A model generated the notes under the pieces. It ran no database searches. It was given only the letters and a program-made list of their open reading frames with translations, and was not told the origin of the DNA. Made by a program: the position numbers and the translations under genes. Source: DASXRA01 sp036506155 (GTDB lineage Bacteria > Actinomycetota > Actinomycetes > Mycobacteriales > Jatrophihabitantaceae). Taken from it: DNA of 64,000 bases. Below are positions 1-7,871 of the stretch, one piece after another (the first letter of the stretch is position 1; the number at the start of each line of letters is the position of its first letter). The DNA lies in assembly GCA_036506155.1 (NCBI GenBank), contig DASXSF010000037.1, positions 62,001 to 126,000 on the forward strand, given 5' to 3'.

Positions 1-72
1 GAGTGGACGGCCGGCGCTGGCCGACCGGGGGGCACGAGCACTTCCGCTGAAGCGTCGGTGCCCGCCGGTACC

Positions 73-534
73 GTGACGGGCGTGTTCCTGATCGAGTCGC
101 GTCCGTACGCCGATCCCGTGGCGGCCAAGTTGATCGCCGAGTTGCAGGCCGAGTACGTGACGAGGTATGGCGGGCCGGATGAGACGCCGATCGAGCCCGG
201 CGAGTTCGATCCGCCGGACGGACTGTTCCTCGTCGGTTCGCTTTCGGGGGACGCGGTCGCCGCCGGTGGCTGGCGCCGCGTCGGGGACGGCGTCGCAGAG
301 ATCAAGCGGATGTACGTGGCCGAGCGTGCGCGCCGCCGCGGGCTCTCACGCCGAATGCTCACCGAGCTGGAGTCGACACTCACCGCTGCGGGCTATCAGA
401 GAGTCGTTCTCATGACCGCGATGGCCCAGCCCGAGGCGATCGCGCTTTACGAGTCCACCGGGTATCGGGTGGCGGAGCCGTACGGCATCTACGCCTGTGA
501 GCCGGATGCCCGCTTCTACGCCAAACCGCTGTAA
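73..534 (+). CDS. GNAT family N-acetyltransferase
   Basis: A small acetyltransferase of about 153 residues. The central part has the acetyl-CoA pyrophosphate-binding signature of the GNAT fold (a strand ending KRMYVAE followed by ARRRGLSRRML, the Arg/Gln-x-x-Gly-x-Gly/Ser loop and helix). It ends with the usual ALYESTGY segment found near the C terminus of GNAT proteins. The substrate cannot be read from the sequence. GTG codons at 58, 73 and 82 are all in frame and none has a strong ribosome site. I chose 73 because the resulting N terminus (MTGVFLIESRPYADP) is compact, but this is uncertain. It runs towards rpmB, and the two stops lie 2 bases apart. Confidence 0.85.
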   Translation: MTGVFLIESRPYADPVAAKLIAELQAEYVTRYGGPDETPIEPGEFDPPDGLFLVGSLSGDAVAAGGWRRVGDGVAEIKRMYVAERARRRGLSRRMLTELESTLTAAGYQRVVLMTAMAQPEAIALYESTGYRVAEPYGIYACEPDARFYAKPL

Positions 535-536
535 GG

Positions 537-728
537 CTACCCGCGCGTGACCTTGCCGGCCTTGAGGCACGAGGTGCACACGGTGATCCGCTTGCGAGTG
601 CCGTGGGCGACGATTGCCCGGACGGTCTGCACGTTGGGATTCCAGCGTCGGTGGGTGCGCCGGTGCGAGTGCGAAACGGACATGCCGAAGCCCGGGCCCT
701 TGCCGCAGACATCGCAGACGCTGGCCAC
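537..728 (-). CDS. rpmB: 50S ribosomal protein L28
   Basis: Ribosomal protein L28 of the large subunit, 63 residues. It begins MASVCDVCGKGPGFG and carries the SHSHRRTHRRWNPN block and the C-terminal VCTSCLKAGKV segment. Two Cys-x-x-Cys pairs (near residues 5-8 and 51-54) indicate the zinc-binding, C+ form of L28. The GTG at 728 is preferred over the TTG at 731: it restores the family start and lies 7 bases after a GGGAGG ribosome site. The gene diverges from the DAK2 gene. The arrangement resembles the M. tuberculosis rpmB2 - Rv2974c - recG neighbourhood (established knowledge). Confidence 0.95.
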   Translation of the reverse strand: MASVCDVCGKGPGFGMSVSHSHRRTHRRWNPNVQTVRAIVAHGTRKRITVCTSCLKAGKVTRG

Positions 729-757
729 CAAGGCCTCCCATGCTCGTTCGTGATTGC

Positions 758-790
758 GCCCGGCAGATTGCCGGGCAGCGTCTCAGTCTA
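758..790 (-). promoter_or_regulatory. Candidate rpmB promoter and 5' leader hairpin
   Basis: Reading the minus strand, a TAGACT -10 hexamer lies at 790-785. A perfect 8-bp hairpin with a 3-base loop (GCCCGGCA/TGCCGGGC) lies at 776-758, right where the mRNA would begin. The leader to the GTG at 728 would be about 50 bases. The hexamer and hairpin are seen in the sequence. Their use as promoter and leader is inference. Confidence 0.4.
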
Positions 791-832
791 GCGGCGCCGC
801 CGCGCACAGACCAAACCGCGCGGCGGCTCAAG

Positions 833-838
833 TATCGT
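833..838 (+). promoter_or_regulatory. Candidate -10 for the DAK2-recG operon
   Basis: TATCGT fits TANNNT and lies 30 bases before the GTG at 869. It would give a short leader containing the GGAGG ribosome site at 859-863. No clear -35 is visible. It sits back-to-back with the rpmB promoter in the 140-bp divergent gap. Confidence 0.35.
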
Positions 839-868
839 ACGGCGAGCCGCGGTGGCGTGGAGGTGGAC

Positions 869-2446
869 GTGCTGGATCAGCTCGACGCCCCAGCCGTCCG
901 CCAGTGGAGCATCGTCGCGGCGGATGCGCTGGCCGAGCACCAGGACGAAATCGACGAGCTGAACGTCTTCCCCGTGCCCGACCGTGACACCGGCACGAAC
1001 CTGGCGCTGACCATGCGCGCGGCTTGCGATGCGCTGGCGGGTGACACCGCGCCGACCGCGTCGGCCGCCCTGCGCACGCTGGCACACGGGGCGGTGCTCG
1101 GCGCGCGGGGGAACTCCGGCGTGATCATGTCGCAGATCCTGTGTGGTTTCGCGTCCGCGGTCGACGGTGAGGTGTGCAGCGCAGCACGGCTTCAGGACGC
1201 GCTTCGCGAAGGCGCGGAGCGCGCGTATGCGGCGGTGGCCCAGCCCCTCGAGGGCACCATCCTTTCCGTGGCGCGCGCGGCCGCTGAGGCCGGGGCCGCC
1301 GTGCCGGCCGCGACGCTGGCTGCCGTCGTCGAGGGGGCCGTCGCCGGCGCCGCAGACGCGCTGAATCGCACCACCGAACAGCTGCCTGCGCTCGCCCGGG
1401 CAGGCGTGGTAGATGCCGGCGGCCGGGGCCTGGTGGTGCTGCTCGACGCGCTGGCGAGCGTGATCACCGGGGTGCGTGCCGTGCTGGCGGCGCCGCGCCG
1501 TTCGGCACGACACAGATCTGCGCTGGTGGCGCTGCGTGAGGCGGGCAGTGAGACGTTCGGCTACGAGGTGCAGTACCTGCTCGAGGCGGACCCCGACGCG
1601 GTGACGGTGCTGCGCGAACACCTGGCACGGATGGGCGACTCGCTGGTCGTCGTGGGCACCGGGGAGGGACTCTGGAACGTCCACGTGCACGTCAACGACG
1701 TCGGCGCCGCGATCGAGTCGGGAGTTGAGGCGGGCCGCCCGCACCGCATCACCGTTGTCCGCTTTGCTGACCAGGCGCGCGCGTCCGCACGCTCCGGCGT
1801 CGCGGTCGTAGCGGTCGCCCCCGGCGAGGGGCTGGCTCACCTGTTCGAGGGTGAGGGGGTGCGTGTCGTGGGCGGCACGAACCCGTCCACCGCCGAGGTG
1901 CTGGCTGCAGTGCACGCGGCAGGTGCGGCGCAGGTCGTGTTGCTGCCTAACGCCTCGCAGGTCAGCGGCGTGGTGAACGCCGCAGCCGAGCAAGCCCGTG
2001 ACGACGGCGTCGAGGTCGCAGTCGTGCCGACCCGCTCGCCGGTGCAGGGACTGGCCGCGGTCGCGGTACACGACGGGGCGCGCCGCTTCGGCGACGACGT
2101 CGTGGCAATGGCCGAGGCGGCCGCCGCCACCCGCTGGGCCGAGGTCACCGTCGCGCAGCGTGACGCGCTGACCAGCCTCGGCCGGGTGGATGCGGGTGAT
2201 GTCGTAGGGCTGATCGACGGCGAGGTCGTCGAAATCGGGACGTCGGTACGTGACGTTGCGCTCGCCACGCTCGACCGGCTGCTGGGCGTCGGCGGCGAGC
2301 TGATCACGATCATCGCCGGCGAAGACGCCGCGCCCGGACTCGCCGCCGAGGTCCAGGCGCGCATCGCCGAGGCAGCGCCGTTCATCGAGGTTGCCGTCTT
2401 CGACGGGGGCCAGCCGAACTACCCGCTGCTGCTGGGAGTGGAGTAG
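869..2446 (+). CDS. DAK2 domain protein (FakA/YloV-like kinase)
   Basis: A 525-residue protein of the FakA/YloV family, related to the ATP-binding DhaL/DAK2 domain of dihydroxyacetone kinases. Family members phosphorylate fatty acids bound to a FakB/DegV partner; the substrate here is not shown. Residues about 29-44 carry the metal/nucleotide motif (DELNVFPVPDRDTGTN) with its clustered Asp residues, and GARGNSG follows near residue 78. The C-terminal half is the family's second domain. An open frame continues upstream to 614, but GTG 869 lies 5 bases after GGAGG and gives the normal N terminus (MLDQLDAPAV). Its stop TAG overlaps the recG start by one base. It matches Rv2974c in position next to recG. 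No fakB/degV gene is in the window. Confidence 0.9.
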   Translation: MLDQLDAPAVRQWSIVAADALAEHQDEIDELNVFPVPDRDTGTNLALTMRAACDALAGDTAPTASAALRTLAHGAVLGARGNSGVIMSQILCGFASAVDGEVCSAARLQDALREGAERAYAAVAQPLEGTILSVARAAAEAGAAVPAATLAAVVEGAVAGAADALNRTTEQLPALARAGVVDAGGRGLVVLLDALASVITGVRAVLAAPRRSARHRSALVALREAGSETFGYEVQYLLEADPDAVTVLREHLARMGDSLVVVGTGEGLWNVHVHVNDVGAAIESGVEAGRPHRITVVRFADQARASARSGVAVVAVAPGEGLAHLFEGEGVRVVGGTNPSTAEVLAAVHAAGAAQVVLLPNASQVSGVVNAAAEQARDDGVEVAVVPTRSPVQGLAAVAVHDGARRFGDDVVAMAEAAAATRWAEVTVAQRDALTSLGRVDAGDVVGLIDGEVVEIGTSVRDVALATLDRLLGVGGELITIIAGEDAAPGLAAEVQARIAEAAPFIEVAVFDGGQPNYPLLLGVE

Positions 2447-4635
2447 TGGCGACGCTCAGGACTCGGCTGGTCGATGTGCTCGGCGGCCGCACGGCGCGCG
2501 CGCTCTCGACGGGCCTGGAGCTTGACACTGTCGCCGACCTGCTGCACCACTATCCGCGCCGGCTCGCCGAGCGCGGTGAGCTCACCGACCTCGCGTCGCT
2601 GCGGGTCGACGATGACGTCACGGTGCTCGCCGAGGTGCGTTCGGCCAAGGTGATCCGTCACCGCAACCGTTCCGGTGCCCGGCTCGAAGTCGTGGTGAGC
2701 GACGGCAAAGGCACGCTGACCCTGACGTTCTTCGGCAACCGGCAGACTTGGCGCGAACGCGAGCTCACGCCCGGCACGCTGGGCCTGTTCGCCGGGAAAG
2801 TCAGCGTTTTCCGCAACACGCGCCAGCTGACCCATCCCGAGTACATCGTCTTGCGCGGCGACGGCTTGGAGCGTTACGAGGCAGAGGAGTACGCCGGCGC
2901 GCTCATCCCGGTGTACCCGGCCGGCAAGGAGATCCGCACCTGGCAGATCTCGAACAGTGTCTCGCTGGTGCTGACAAGCCTCGACCCCGTCGCCGACCCA
3001 CTGCCCGGCGAGCTGCGCGCTCGCCACCATCTGATCGACCTCGACACCGCACTTCGCACCGTGCACCGGCCGGACACCCGCGACGAGTGGCACGCCGCCA
3101 GGCGGCGTCTCAAGTGGGATGAGGCCCTGGGCGTGCAGCTCGCGCTGGCTCAGCGCCGCGCAGCCGCCGCGGCCAACCCGGCGACGCCGCGCCCTGTCGT
3201 CGGCGACGGGATCCTGGCCGCCTTCGACGCGCGGCTGCCGTTCGAGCTCACCGCCGGCCAACGGGAGGTCGGCGCCCAGCTCGCCGACGAACTCGCCGGC
3301 CGACACCCGATGCATCGGTTGCTCCAGGGTGAGGTCGGCTCGGGCAAGACCGTCGTAGCGCTGCGCGCCATGCTCCAGATCGTGGACGCCGGCGGGCAGG
3401 CAGCGCTCCTCGCCCCCACCGAGGTGCTCGCCGCACAGCACGCCCGCTCGATCGAGACGCTGCTGGGCGACCTCGCGCATGCCGGCCAGCTCGGCGGTGC
3501 GACCGAAGGCACCCAGATCGCCCTGCTTACCGGGTCGCTGCCCGCCGCGGCGCGCCGAACCGCGTTGCTCGACGCGGCCAGCGGCAGCGCCGGGATCGTG
3601 ATCGGCACGCACGCGCTCATCCAGCAGCATGTGAGCTTCGCCGACCTCGGACTGGTCGTCGTCGACGAGCAGCACCGGTTCGGCGTCGAGCAGCGAGACG
3701 CCTTGCGTGGCAAGGCGAAGCAGCCGCCGCACCTGCTCGTCATGACCGCCACTCCCATACCGCGCACTGTCGCCATGACGGTGTTCGGCGATCTCGACAC
3801 GTCCGTGCTGCGTGAGCTGCCACTCGGCCGCTCGCCGATCTCGACGACACTGGTGCCGGTGGGCGAGCGGCCGGCCTGGCTGGATCGGGCGTGGCAGCGC
3901 GTCCGCGAGGAGGTCGCCTCCGGCCGCCAGGTGTACATCGTCTGCCCGCGCATCGGCGCCGGCACGGAGGTGGACGCCGAGCTCGAGGCGGAGTTCGCCG
4001 ACGTCGAGCTGCCTCTACGCCGTCCACCGCTCGCGGTGACCGACACCGCGGCGATGCTGCGCGCCGGCCCGCTCAGTGGGCTGCGGCTGGCCATACTGCA
4101 CGGCGGCCTGCCACCCGACGAGAAGGACCGCGTGATGACCGGGTTCGCGGCCGGCGACATCGACGTGCTGGTCGCGACGACCGTGGTCGAAGTGGGCGTC
4201 GATGTGCCTAACGCCACGATGATGGTGGTGCTCGACGCCGAGCGGTTCGGCGTCTCGCAGCTGCACCAGTTGCGCGGGCGTGTCGGCCGCGGGCAGCATC
4301 CCGGGCTCTGCCTGCTGGTCACGGAGGCTGGCCCCGGCACGCCCGCCCGGGAACGTCTCGATGCGATCGCCGCGACCACCGACGGCTTCGAGCTCGCGAA
4401 GCTCGACGTCGAGCAGCGCCGCGAGGGGGACGTGCTCGGCGCCGCCCAGTCGGGCCGGCGTTCGCAGCTGCGGCTGCTGTCGCTGCTGCGTGACGAGGAG
4501 CTGATCGCGGAGGCCCGCGAGGACGCCGCCGCTCTGGTTGCGGCCGACCCGCAGCTTTCCCGGCATCCGCTGCTCGCCGAGCAGGTGGCCATGCTCGTCG
4601 GCGACGCCGGGGCGGAGTACCTGGAGAAGGCGTGA
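2446..4635 (+). CDS. recG: ATP-dependent DNA helicase RecG
   Basis: The RecG branch-migrating helicase, 729 residues, which reverses stalled replication forks and processes Holliday junctions. The N-terminal third is the wedge/OB-fold region. The superfamily 2 helicase core has Walker A GEVGSGKT near residue 295, the DEQH box (VVDEQHRFGVEQR) near 406, motif III TATPIPRT, and motif VI QLRGRVGRG. Length is normal for actinobacterial RecG. The GTG start overlaps the preceding stop by one base, and the stop overlaps the rsmD GTG by four bases, so translation is probably coupled through this run. Confidence 0.97.
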   Translation: MATLRTRLVDVLGGRTARALSTGLELDTVADLLHHYPRRLAERGELTDLASLRVDDDVTVLAEVRSAKVIRHRNRSGARLEVVVSDGKGTLTLTFFGNRQTWRERELTPGTLGLFAGKVSVFRNTRQLTHPEYIVLRGDGLERYEAEEYAGALIPVYPAGKEIRTWQISNSVSLVLTSLDPVADPLPGELRARHHLIDLDTALRTVHRPDTRDEWHAARRRLKWDEALGVQLALAQRRAAAAANPATPRPVVGDGILAAFDARLPFELTAGQREVGAQLADELAGRHPMHRLLQGEVGSGKTVVALRAMLQIVDAGGQAALLAPTEVLAAQHARSIETLLGDLAHAGQLGGATEGTQIALLTGSLPAAARRTALLDAASGSAGIVIGTHALIQQHVSFADLGLVVVDEQHRFGVEQRDALRGKAKQPPHLLVMTATPIPRTVAMTVFGDLDTSVLRELPLGRSPISTTLVPVGERPAWLDRAWQRVREEVASGRQVYIVCPRIGAGTEVDAELEAEFADVELPLRRPPLAVTDTAAMLRAGPLSGLRLAILHGGLPPDEKDRVMTGFAAGDIDVLVATTVVEVGVDVPNATMMVVLDAERFGVSQLHQLRGRVGRGQHPGLCLLVTEAGPGTPARERLDAIAATTDGFELAKLDVEQRREGDVLGAAQSGRRSQLRLLSLLRDEELIAEAREDAAALVAADPQLSRHPLLAEQVAMLVGDAGAEYLEKA

Positions 4636-5186
4636 CCCGAATAGTTGCCGGCGCGGCCAAGGGGCGCCGGCTCGTCGTCCCGGCGCGGGGCACCCGGCCC
4701 ACGTCCGACAGGGCGCGCGAGGCACTCTTCAGCACGCTTGACGGGCTGCTGGACCTGGACGGCGCCCGCGTGCTCGACCTCTACGCCGGCACCGGCGCCG
4801 TGGGACTGGAGGCGCTCTCGCGGGGCGCCGGCCACGTCACGTTCGTCGAGTCCGACCGAACGGCGGCCGCGATCCTGCGGCGCAACGTCGAGACCGTCGG
4901 CCTGCTGGGTGCGCAGATCGTGATCAGCTCCGTGGAGGAGTACCTCGCGGATGTCGTCGGCGCGCCGTTCGACCTCGTGTACCTCGACCCGCCGTACGCT
5001 CTGGACGACGCGGCGCTGGGTGCGGTCCTCGCCGGCCTCGACGCGCCGCGGTGGCTCGTCGCAGGGGCGGTGGTGGTGGTCGAACGGCCGGCACAGGCGG
5101 CCCAGCCGCGCTGGCCGGATGTGATCCAGTCGATCAAGCAAAGACGCTACGGGGCAGGCGTGCTTTGGTACGGTCGCGTGAAATGA
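4632..5186 (+). CDS. rsmD: 16S rRNA (guanine966-N2)-methyltransferase RsmD
   Basis: A 184-residue SAM-dependent methyltransferase that modifies G966 of 16S rRNA. The N terminus (MTRIVAGAAKGRRL, then TRPTSDRAREALFS) is the RsmD signature. The SAM-binding loop VLDLYAGTGAVGLEAL is near residues 46-61, and the catalytic DPPY is at 119-122. It overlaps recG by a GTGA and coaD by an ATGA. The rsmD-coaD pairing is widespread in bacteria (Rv2966c-Rv2965c in M. tuberculosis), which supports both calls. Confidence 0.95.
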   Translation: MTRIVAGAAKGRRLVVPARGTRPTSDRAREALFSTLDGLLDLDGARVLDLYAGTGAVGLEALSRGAGHVTFVESDRTAAAILRRNVETVGLLGAQIVISSVEEYLADVVGAPFDLVYLDPPYALDDAALGAVLAGLDAPRWLVAGAVVVVERPAQAAQPRWPDVIQSIKQRRYGAGVLWYGRVK

Positions 5187-5725
5187 GCGAGCAACCGAGC
5201 GACGAACCGTCGCGGGAAGCAGCCCACCACGGGCGCGGGATTCCGGTACGGCGGGCCGTTTGCCCAGGTTCGTTTGACCCGGTCACGAACGGCCACCTCG
5301 ACATCATCGGCCGGGCAGCCAACCTCTACGACGAGCTCGTCGTGGCCGTCTTCGTGAACCGCACCAAGTCGGGCCTGTTCACGGTCGACGAGCGGATCGC
5401 AATGCTCGACGAGGTCACGGCCGACCTGCCCAACGTTCGCGTCGACTCCTTCCGCGGCCTCACCGTCGACTACTGCAAGGCACACAACATCCCCGTGATC
5501 ATCAAGGGTCTGCGCGCGGTCAGTGACTTCGACTACGAATTGCAGATGGCGCAGATGAACCGCGGTCTGGCCGGCGTCGACACGCTGTTCATGCCGACAA
5601 ACCCGGAATACAGCTTCCTCGCGTCCAGCCTGGTCAAGGACATCGCCGGTTGGGGCGGAGATGTCTCCAACCTCGTGCCCGCGACGGTTCTGAAACGCCT
5701 CATCGAACGGACCCGTGGCTCATGA
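5183..5725 (+). CDS. coaD: Phosphopantetheine adenylyltransferase
   Basis: CoaD adenylates 4'-phosphopantetheine to dephospho-CoA, the penultimate step of coenzyme A synthesis. It shows the nucleotidyltransferase motif PGSFDPVTNGH and the YSFLASSLVKDIA segment that matches the ISSTxxR loop of the family. The rest follows the usual 160-residue fold. The only good start is the ATG at 5183, inside the rsmD stop (ATGA). This gives 180 residues and a Ser/Glu/His-rich extension of about 20 residues before the conserved RRAVCPGSFDP. The frame is open far upstream (5051), but that part overlaps rsmD and is not credible. Confidence 0.95.
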   Translation: MSEQPSDEPSREAAHHGRGIPVRRAVCPGSFDPVTNGHLDIIGRAANLYDELVVAVFVNRTKSGLFTVDERIAMLDEVTADLPNVRVDSFRGLTVDYCKAHNIPVIIKGLRAVSDFDYELQMAQMNRGLAGVDTLFMPTNPEYSFLASSLVKDIAGWGGDVSNLVPATVLKRLIERTRGS

Positions 5726-6279
5726 GAGAACGCCCGCCGCGCCGTGTCGATGAGCTGCTCACCGAGCTGGTCGAGCTCGTCGAGACGGCGCGAGCCGTTC
5801 CGATGTCCGGCTCCTGCGTCGTACCGCGCGAGCACACCCTCGACCTGCTCGATGATCTACGCGAAACCGTGCCGACCGAACTCGGCCAGGCCCGCGAGCT
5901 GCTGGCCCGCCGGGACGCGCTCGTCGCCGAGGCACACGAGTACGGCTCCCAGCTCGTGCATGAGGCAGAGGTCCGTGCGCACGAGATCGTTGAGGCCGGC
6001 AAGGCCGAACATGCCGAGTTGGTGTCGGCAAGCAGGGTCGACCAGGCAGCCACCGAGCACGCGGCGCAGGTCCGCGAGCAGCTCGCGGAAGAGGTCGCCG
6101 AGCGGCGCGCCGGCGCGGAGGGCTACTCGACCGCGGTCCGCGCTGACGCCGAGGCCTTCGCCGACCGAACGCTCTCCGACCTGGTCGACGTTCTGGAGCA
6201 GGCGCTGGCGACCACACAACAGGGCCGGCAGGCACTCGGGGAGCGCAGTAATCCGGCAAACCCCTCGATTTCTGGCTAG
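5722..6279 (+). CDS. DivIVA-like coiled-coil protein (Rv2927c-type)
   Basis: A 185-residue, strongly charged and mostly helical protein. Residues about 60-150 are rich in Ala, Glu, Arg and heptad-like Leu/Val positions, typical of a long coiled coil. The N terminus (RRVDELLTELVELVETARAVPMSGSC) matches the family represented by M. tuberculosis Rv2927c, which sits at the same place before the DUF177-rpmF-rnc block. The family is often annotated as DivIVA-like or cell-division initiation protein. A polar-growth or division role is inference. The ATG lies in the coaD stop (ATGA), so it is probably translated with coaD. Confidence 0.85.
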   Translation: MRERPPRRVDELLTELVELVETARAVPMSGSCVVPREHTLDLLDDLRETVPTELGQARELLARRDALVAEAHEYGSQLVHEAEVRAHEIVEAGKAEHAELVSASRVDQAATEHAAQVREQLAEEVAERRAGAEGYSTAVRADAEAFADRTLSDLVDVLEQALATTQQGRQALGERSNPANPSISG

Positions 6280-6335
6280 CACGGGTCGTCCGCTAAGCTA
6301 GCGGACGGCTTCGTTCCGATCACGGCCAGCTTCGT

Positions 6336-6914
6336 ATGCCCGAGAACAACACACCGAGACCACACCTCGACCCGCGCGCTCCGCTCGTCCTCGATATCCG
6401 GCGACTGGGCGGCACCGGGTCGTTGGTCACCGACCGGCGTCGTGTTCCCGCGCCTGCGGGGCTGTGCCACGATCTCGTCGGGGTGCCGGAGGGTGCTCCG
6501 CTCGAGCTTGACCTGCGGCTGGAGTCGGCCACGGAGGGTGTGCTCGTCACGGGCACGGTCACGACAACTGTCGCAGGCGAGTGCGGGCGGTGCCTCGATC
6601 CGGTCACCGACGAGTTCGTCGTCGAGGTGTTCGAGCTGTTCGCATATCCGGGCAGCACCACCGCCGAGACGACGGACGAGGACGAGGTCGACCGGATCGT
6701 CGACGACATGATCGACCTCGAACCGGTGGTGCGTGACGCGGTGGTGCTGGGCCTGCCCCTGACTCCGCTGTGCCGGCCGGACTGCGCCGGGCTCTGCCCC
6801 ACCTGCGGGCAGCGGCTCGACGACCTTCCTGCCGGACACGCGCATGAGGTGCTCGACCCGAGGTGGGCTGCCCTGACGGAGTGGAACACCGGCGGGATCG
6901 GATCGACTGAATAG
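6336..6914 (+). CDS. DUF177 (YceD-like) protein
   Basis: A 192-residue member of the DUF177/YceD family, nearly always encoded just before rpmF (L32). Family members have been linked to 23S rRNA metabolism in plants and E. coli; the role here is inferred from that. The core has the GECGRCLDP motif and a Cys-rich C-terminal cluster (LCRPDCAGLCPTCG), which could bind metal. An acidic patch (TTDEDEVDRIVDDMIDLEP) precedes it. The ATG at 6336 lacks a clear ribosome site. A TAAGCT hexamer at 6294-6299 could be its -10. The rpmF start follows the stop by 10 bases. Confidence 0.9.
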   Translation: MPENNTPRPHLDPRAPLVLDIRRLGGTGSLVTDRRRVPAPAGLCHDLVGVPEGAPLELDLRLESATEGVLVTGTVTTTVAGECGRCLDPVTDEFVVEVFELFAYPGSTTAETTDEDEVDRIVDDMIDLEPVVRDAVVLGLPLTPLCRPDCAGLCPTCGQRLDDLPAGHAHEVLDPRWAALTEWNTGGIGSTE

Positions 6915-6924
6915 AGGAGTCACG

Positions 6925-7104
6925 GTGGCAGTCCCCAAGCGGAGAATGTCGCGCAGCAACACGCGCTCGCGCCGCGCGCACTGGAAGACAACCGCACCGA
7001 CGCTGGTCCCGTGCCCCAATCGCGCCTGCGGCCAGCCCAAACTGCCTCACACCGCGTGCCCCACGTGCGGTCAATACGACGGCAAGCAGGTTCTCGCGGT
7101 GTAG
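6925..7104 (+). CDS. rpmF: 50S ribosomal protein L32
   Basis: Ribosomal protein L32, 59 residues, starting MAVPKRRMSRSNTRSRRAHW. Four cysteines (residues 30, 35, 45 and 48) form the zinc-ribbon version of L32, ending in CGQYDGKQVLAV. The GTG at 6925 lies 4 bases after the GAGGAGT ribosome site at 6914-6920. It is co-directional with and adjacent to DUF177 and rnc, the standard bacterial order. If the organism also carries a zinc-free L32 paralogue, it is outside this window. Confidence 0.97.
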   Translation: MAVPKRRMSRSNTRSRRAHWKTTAPTLVPCPNRACGQPKLPHTACPTCGQYDGKQVLAV

Positions 7105-7121
7105 CGACCACTGGCATCGCA

Positions 7122-7868
7122 GTGGCGTCCGCCGTGGAACCGGCCAAGCAGGCACGGCTTGCGGAAGCGCTCGGCGTCGCGATCGACCCCGAGTTGCTGC
7201 AGCGTGCCCTCACGCATCGCTCTTACGCATACGAGCACGGCGGCGTGCCGCACAACGAGCGGCTGGAGTTCCTCGGCGACTCCGTGCTCGGGGTTGTGAT
7301 CACGGAGACCTTGTACCGGCAGCACCCGGACCTGCCAGAAGGCAAGCTCGCCAAGCTGCGTGCGTCGGTGGTGAACATGCGCGCGCTGGCCGACGTGGCC
7401 CGCAAGATGGGGGACGAGGGCGGGCTCGGGCCATACCTGCGCCTCGGCCGTGGCGAGGAGGTCACCGGCGGGCGGGACAAGGCGAGCATTCTCGCCGATA
7501 CCGTTGAGGCCCTACTCGGCGCGATCTACGTCGAGCACGGCCTGCCGGGCGCCGCGCGGGTGATCCACGACCTCTTCGACGGGCTGCTCGGCGAGGTCGC
7601 CAACCACGGCGCCGGCCTCGACTGGAAGACCAGCCTCCAGGAGCTGACCGCCGAGCTCGGCGCCGGGGTCCCCGAGTACGCGATCACGTCCTTCGGTCCC
7701 GATCACGCCAAGACGTTCACCGCCCGGGCCTCGGTCGGCGGTGAGCTGTTCGCGGCAAGCACCGGGCACAACAAGAAGGAGGCCGAACAGGCCGCCGCGG
7801 AGACCGCATACCGGCAGCTGCTGGCCCGGGCCGATGAGGCCGCCTCGGACGAGTCCGCGCGGGCCTGA
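7122..7868 (+). CDS. rnc: Ribonuclease III
   Basis: RNase III, 248 residues, cleaves double-stranded RNA in rRNA maturation and mRNA decay. The catalytic signature NERLEFLGDSVLG lies near residues 46-58. A second acidic site follows in ADTVEALLGAIYVEHG. The C-terminal 70 residues are a double-stranded RNA-binding domain (DWKTSLQELTAELG to NKKEAEQAAAETAYRQLL). GTG 7122 is chosen over the upstream frame, which overlaps rpmF; GTG 7134 is a possible alternative. mutM follows after 3 bases. Confidence 0.95.
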   Translation: MASAVEPAKQARLAEALGVAIDPELLQRALTHRSYAYEHGGVPHNERLEFLGDSVLGVVITETLYRQHPDLPEGKLAKLRASVVNMRALADVARKMGDEGGLGPYLRLGRGEEVTGGRDKASILADTVEALLGAIYVEHGLPGAARVIHDLFDGLLGEVANHGAGLDWKTSLQELTAELGAGVPEYAITSFGPDHAKTFTARASVGGELFAASTGHNKKEAEQAAAETAYRQLLARADEAASDESARA

Positions 7869-7871
7869 GCA

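Noticed and set aside
3150..5141. 663-residue minus-strand open frame through recG and rsmD
   Set aside because: It is antisense to two solid genes, its protein is low-complexity Ser/Arg/Ala and has no family motif; high GC makes such frames common.
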